The position numbers were made by a program, and so were the translations under genes. This document shows, piece after piece, positions 5,454-6,915 of a stretch of 6,915 nt of DNA (within the stretch, counting starts at the first letter, position 1; each line of letters opens with the position of its first letter). The stretch is from Bacteroidota bacterium (GTDB lineage Bacteria; Bacteroidota; Bacteroidia; NS11-12g; UBA955), in assembly GCA_008081305.1 (NCBI GenBank), contig VMCP01000191.1, positions 1 to 6,915 on the forward strand, written 5' to 3'. Below the pieces are notes generated by a model. It saw only the letters and a program-made list of their open reading frames with translations, was not told the DNA's origin and ran no database searches.

Positions 5454-6173
5454 ATGAAAAAGTCGTTGCTTTTGTTTTTAGTGGGAATGTTTGGATTTAT
5501 TCAATCTTACGCTCAGAGTAGTCGTTGGATGATTGGAGGTTCAGCAGGAGTTACATTATCTAAAACCTCCAATAACGATACATTAGCAAATAACTTCTCC
5601 ACCCGCAATCGATTGGGCGGTTTCGGAAATATCCATTTAAACTATGACTTAAGTCCAACGTCGTCTTTGAACTTAAGTGTTGGATACTTGAACGCCGGCT
5701 ACAAAATCAATAACGATACCATGGCCTTCAACACCAGCATTAATAAAGGGATATCGTATTTGAGTACAGGGCTTGGTTTAACCTTTCGACAAGGATTCGG
5801 GTCTTCTAATTTTATTTCAGAACGATTTGGAATGCTTGTCAACACCCAATTAAGTTCAAGCAGTACCGATACATTTAACAACCAAGAGAACGCCACACGA
5901 TTTCGCATTGTTCAGGAGCAAAATGTTGCAATCTATCCTCTTTTCTATTTAGGTGTTGCTTTTGGGGGAGATACCGAAGGAGGAAATCGTTATGAATTCA
6001 GTGTTACTTACCAGCAAAGCTTTTCGACATCCCAAAACTTAAATGTAGAGTACGGAGAATTTCTAGGTAAACGTTTTCCATTAAACTACCGCAGTGGAAA
6101 TCTACAAGTTGGATTTACCTACTATTTTAATTTTGATAACTTCCAAAAAAGCGAGGAGTACTTTTACGACTAA
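5454..6173 (+). CDS. Secreted outer-membrane beta-barrel protein
   Basis: A 239-residue protein with a clear signal peptide: MKK, a hydrophobic stretch (4-16), then QSYA-Q, with cleavage expected after Ala20. The mature part alternates polar and hydrophobic residues in about eight amphipathic stretches (near 24-35, 53-64, 69-80, 99-113, 121-135, 155-172, 178-190, 212-226) separated by Asn/Ser/Thr-rich loops, as in small 8-stranded barrels of Bacteroidota. The last strand is NLQVGFTYYFNF. After it comes a 12-residue acidic, aromatic tail ending EEYFYD, so the barrel does not end exactly at the C-terminus. No enzymatic motif is visible and the function (adhesion, structural role, small pore) cannot be assigned. 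It is divergent from the acyl-CoA reductase gene and convergent with the ZIP gene, with a 9-base gap. Confidence 0.8.
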   Translation: MKKSLLLFLVGMFGFIQSYAQSSRWMIGGSAGVTLSKTSNNDTLANNFSTRNRLGGFGNIHLNYDLSPTSSLNLSVGYLNAGYKINNDTMAFNTSINKGISYLSTGLGLTFRQGFGSSNFISERFGMLVNTQLSSSSTDTFNNQENATRFRIVQEQNVAIYPLFYLGVAFGGDTEGGNRYEFSVTYQQSFSTSQNLNVEYGEFLGKRFPLNYRSGNLQVGFTYYFNFDNFQKSEEYFYD

Positions 6174-6182
6174 ACTGGAATC

Positions 6183-6915
6183 TTATCCAAGTCCGACATC
6201 TAAGGACATCATCAGAATAAAGCCAAACATGAGGCCAAGCGTTGCTTTATCTGTATGGCCATCTCTTTGGGATTCTGGAATAACTTCTTCCACAACAATA
6301 TAAATCATGGCTCCGGCCGCAAAGGCCAGCGCATAGGGTAATAAACTTTGCATGGTCATAACCAAAATAACTCCGGCTACAGCAGCAACGGGCTCAACCA
6401 TTCCGCTTAACTGACCCCATAGAAATGATTTCATCCTCGATAAACCGTACCGACGTAGTGGTAAAGAAACTGCCATGCCTTCTGGGAAGTCTTGAATACC
6501 GATACCAATGGCCAATGCAATGGCTCCTGCTAAATCTGCACCTGGTAGCCCTTCCGCCACAGCTCCAAATGCGACGCCCACAGCAAGTCCTTCTGGTATA
6601 TTGTGTAAGGTAATCGCAAGTACCAATAAAACGGTTCTATTCCAATTGGTTTTTACCCCTTCGGATTTCTCTAAGGGCGCATTTAAATGCAAGTGCGGTA
6701 AAATTTGGTCTAAACCGAAGAGAAAAAAAGCGCCGAATAAAAAACCAATACTCACAGGTACCCATGCCATGGATGCACCCCAGGTGGCCTCTGCCATCTC
6801 CACTGCCGGGTTTAGCAAACTCCAAAAACTAGCTGCAAGCATCACGCCCGCAGTGAACCCAAGCATGGTATCCATAAAACCTCTGTTTACGTCCTTGATG
6901 AAAAAGACCAAAGAG
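6183..6915 (-). CDS. ZIP-family (GufA-like) metal transporter, N-terminus off window
   Basis: About 243 residues are visible, ending at TAA 6183-6185; the frame stays open to the window edge, so the start lies beyond it. ZIP proteins carry Zn2+, Fe2+ or Mn2+ across the inner membrane toward the cytoplasm. Numbering visible residues from the TTG codon at 6909-6911, the motifs are MLGFTAGVMLAASFWSLLNP (16-35), the metal-site helix HNIPEGLAVG (103-112), the paired helix IGIQDFPEGMAVSLPLR (137-153) and MVEPVAAVAG (171-180), ending with YIVVEEVIPES (204-214). A short loop with PHLHL (72-76) and charged residues follows the early helices and may bind metal. The IQDFPEG form of the second motif fits the GufA subfamily rather than classical eukaryotic ZIPs. 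The TTG at 6909-6911 is not taken as the start, because members normally begin one helix earlier. Promoter and metal specificity cannot be seen. Confidence 0.9.
   Translation of the reverse strand, partial: SLVFFIKDVNRGFMDTMLGFTAGVMLAASFWSLLNPAVEMAEATWGASMAWVPVSIGFLFGAFFLFGLDQILPHLHLNAPLEKSEGVKTNWNRTVLLVLAITLHNIPEGLAVGVAFGAVAEGLPGADLAGAIALAIGIGIQDFPEGMAVSLPLRRYGLSRMKSFLWGQLSGMVEPVAAVAGVILVMTMQSLLPYALAFAAGAMIYIVVEEVIPESQRDGHTDKATLGLMFGFILMMSLDVGLG

Noticed and set aside
6909..6911. TTG as the start of the ZIP transporter
   Set aside because: The frame is open through the window edge, and ZIP proteins of this type begin with another hydrophobic stretch upstream, so the gene is truncated by the window rather than starting here.

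Overview
The window looks like ordinary chromosomal DNA from a member of the Bacteroidota, most likely a Flavobacteriia/Cryomorphaceae-like or related marine or soil lineage. Three things point there: AT-leaning, densely packed genes; protein families common in that phylum (a stand-alone START-like protein, a short LuxC-type acyl-CoA reductase, a GufA-type ZIP transporter, an M20D amidohydrolase); and -7 promoter elements of the phylum-specific TAnnTTTG type in front of most genes. No mobile element, CRISPR array, tRNA or rRNA is visible.

Layout: (1) 1-608, the C-terminal half of an M20D amidohydrolase on the plus strand, cut by the left edge. (2) 621-1016, a START-like (SRPBCC) protein on the minus strand, convergent with the first gene across a small hairpin. 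(3) 1124-3410, an overlapping two-gene plus-strand operon: a PAP2 lipid phosphatase and an ArnT/PMT-like GT39 glycosyltransferase. Both act on lipids at the outer face of the inner membrane. (4) 3452-4393, an arginase-family hydrolase on the plus strand with its own promoter. (5) 4370-5386, a LuxC-family acyl-CoA reductase on the minus strand whose end overlaps the arginase end by 24 bases. (6) 5454-6173, a secreted, probably 8-stranded outer-membrane beta-barrel on the plus strand. (7) 6183-6915, a ZIP-family metal transporter on the minus strand, cut by the right edge.

The strongest pattern is in the regulation. Four genes carry a TAnnTTTG-like -7 element ending only 3-8 bases before the chosen ATG, so their mRNAs should be leaderless or almost so. 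This also settles the start codons of the PAP2 and arginase genes. The two divergent gene pairs have interlocked or touching back-to-back promoters, which should fire in a mutually exclusive way. All three convergent pairs are packed so tightly (12-base gap, 24-base overlap, 9-base gap) that transcripts probably run into each other.

Functionally, the only clear partnership is the PAP2-GT39 pair, which suggests envelope glycolipid or lipid A remodelling, or recycling of undecaprenyl carrier linked to sugar transfer. The arginase-like enzyme keeps its metal site and guanidinium-binding Glu but differs from classical arginase at two residues that contact the amino-acid backbone of arginine. I see no convincing new multi-gene system here.
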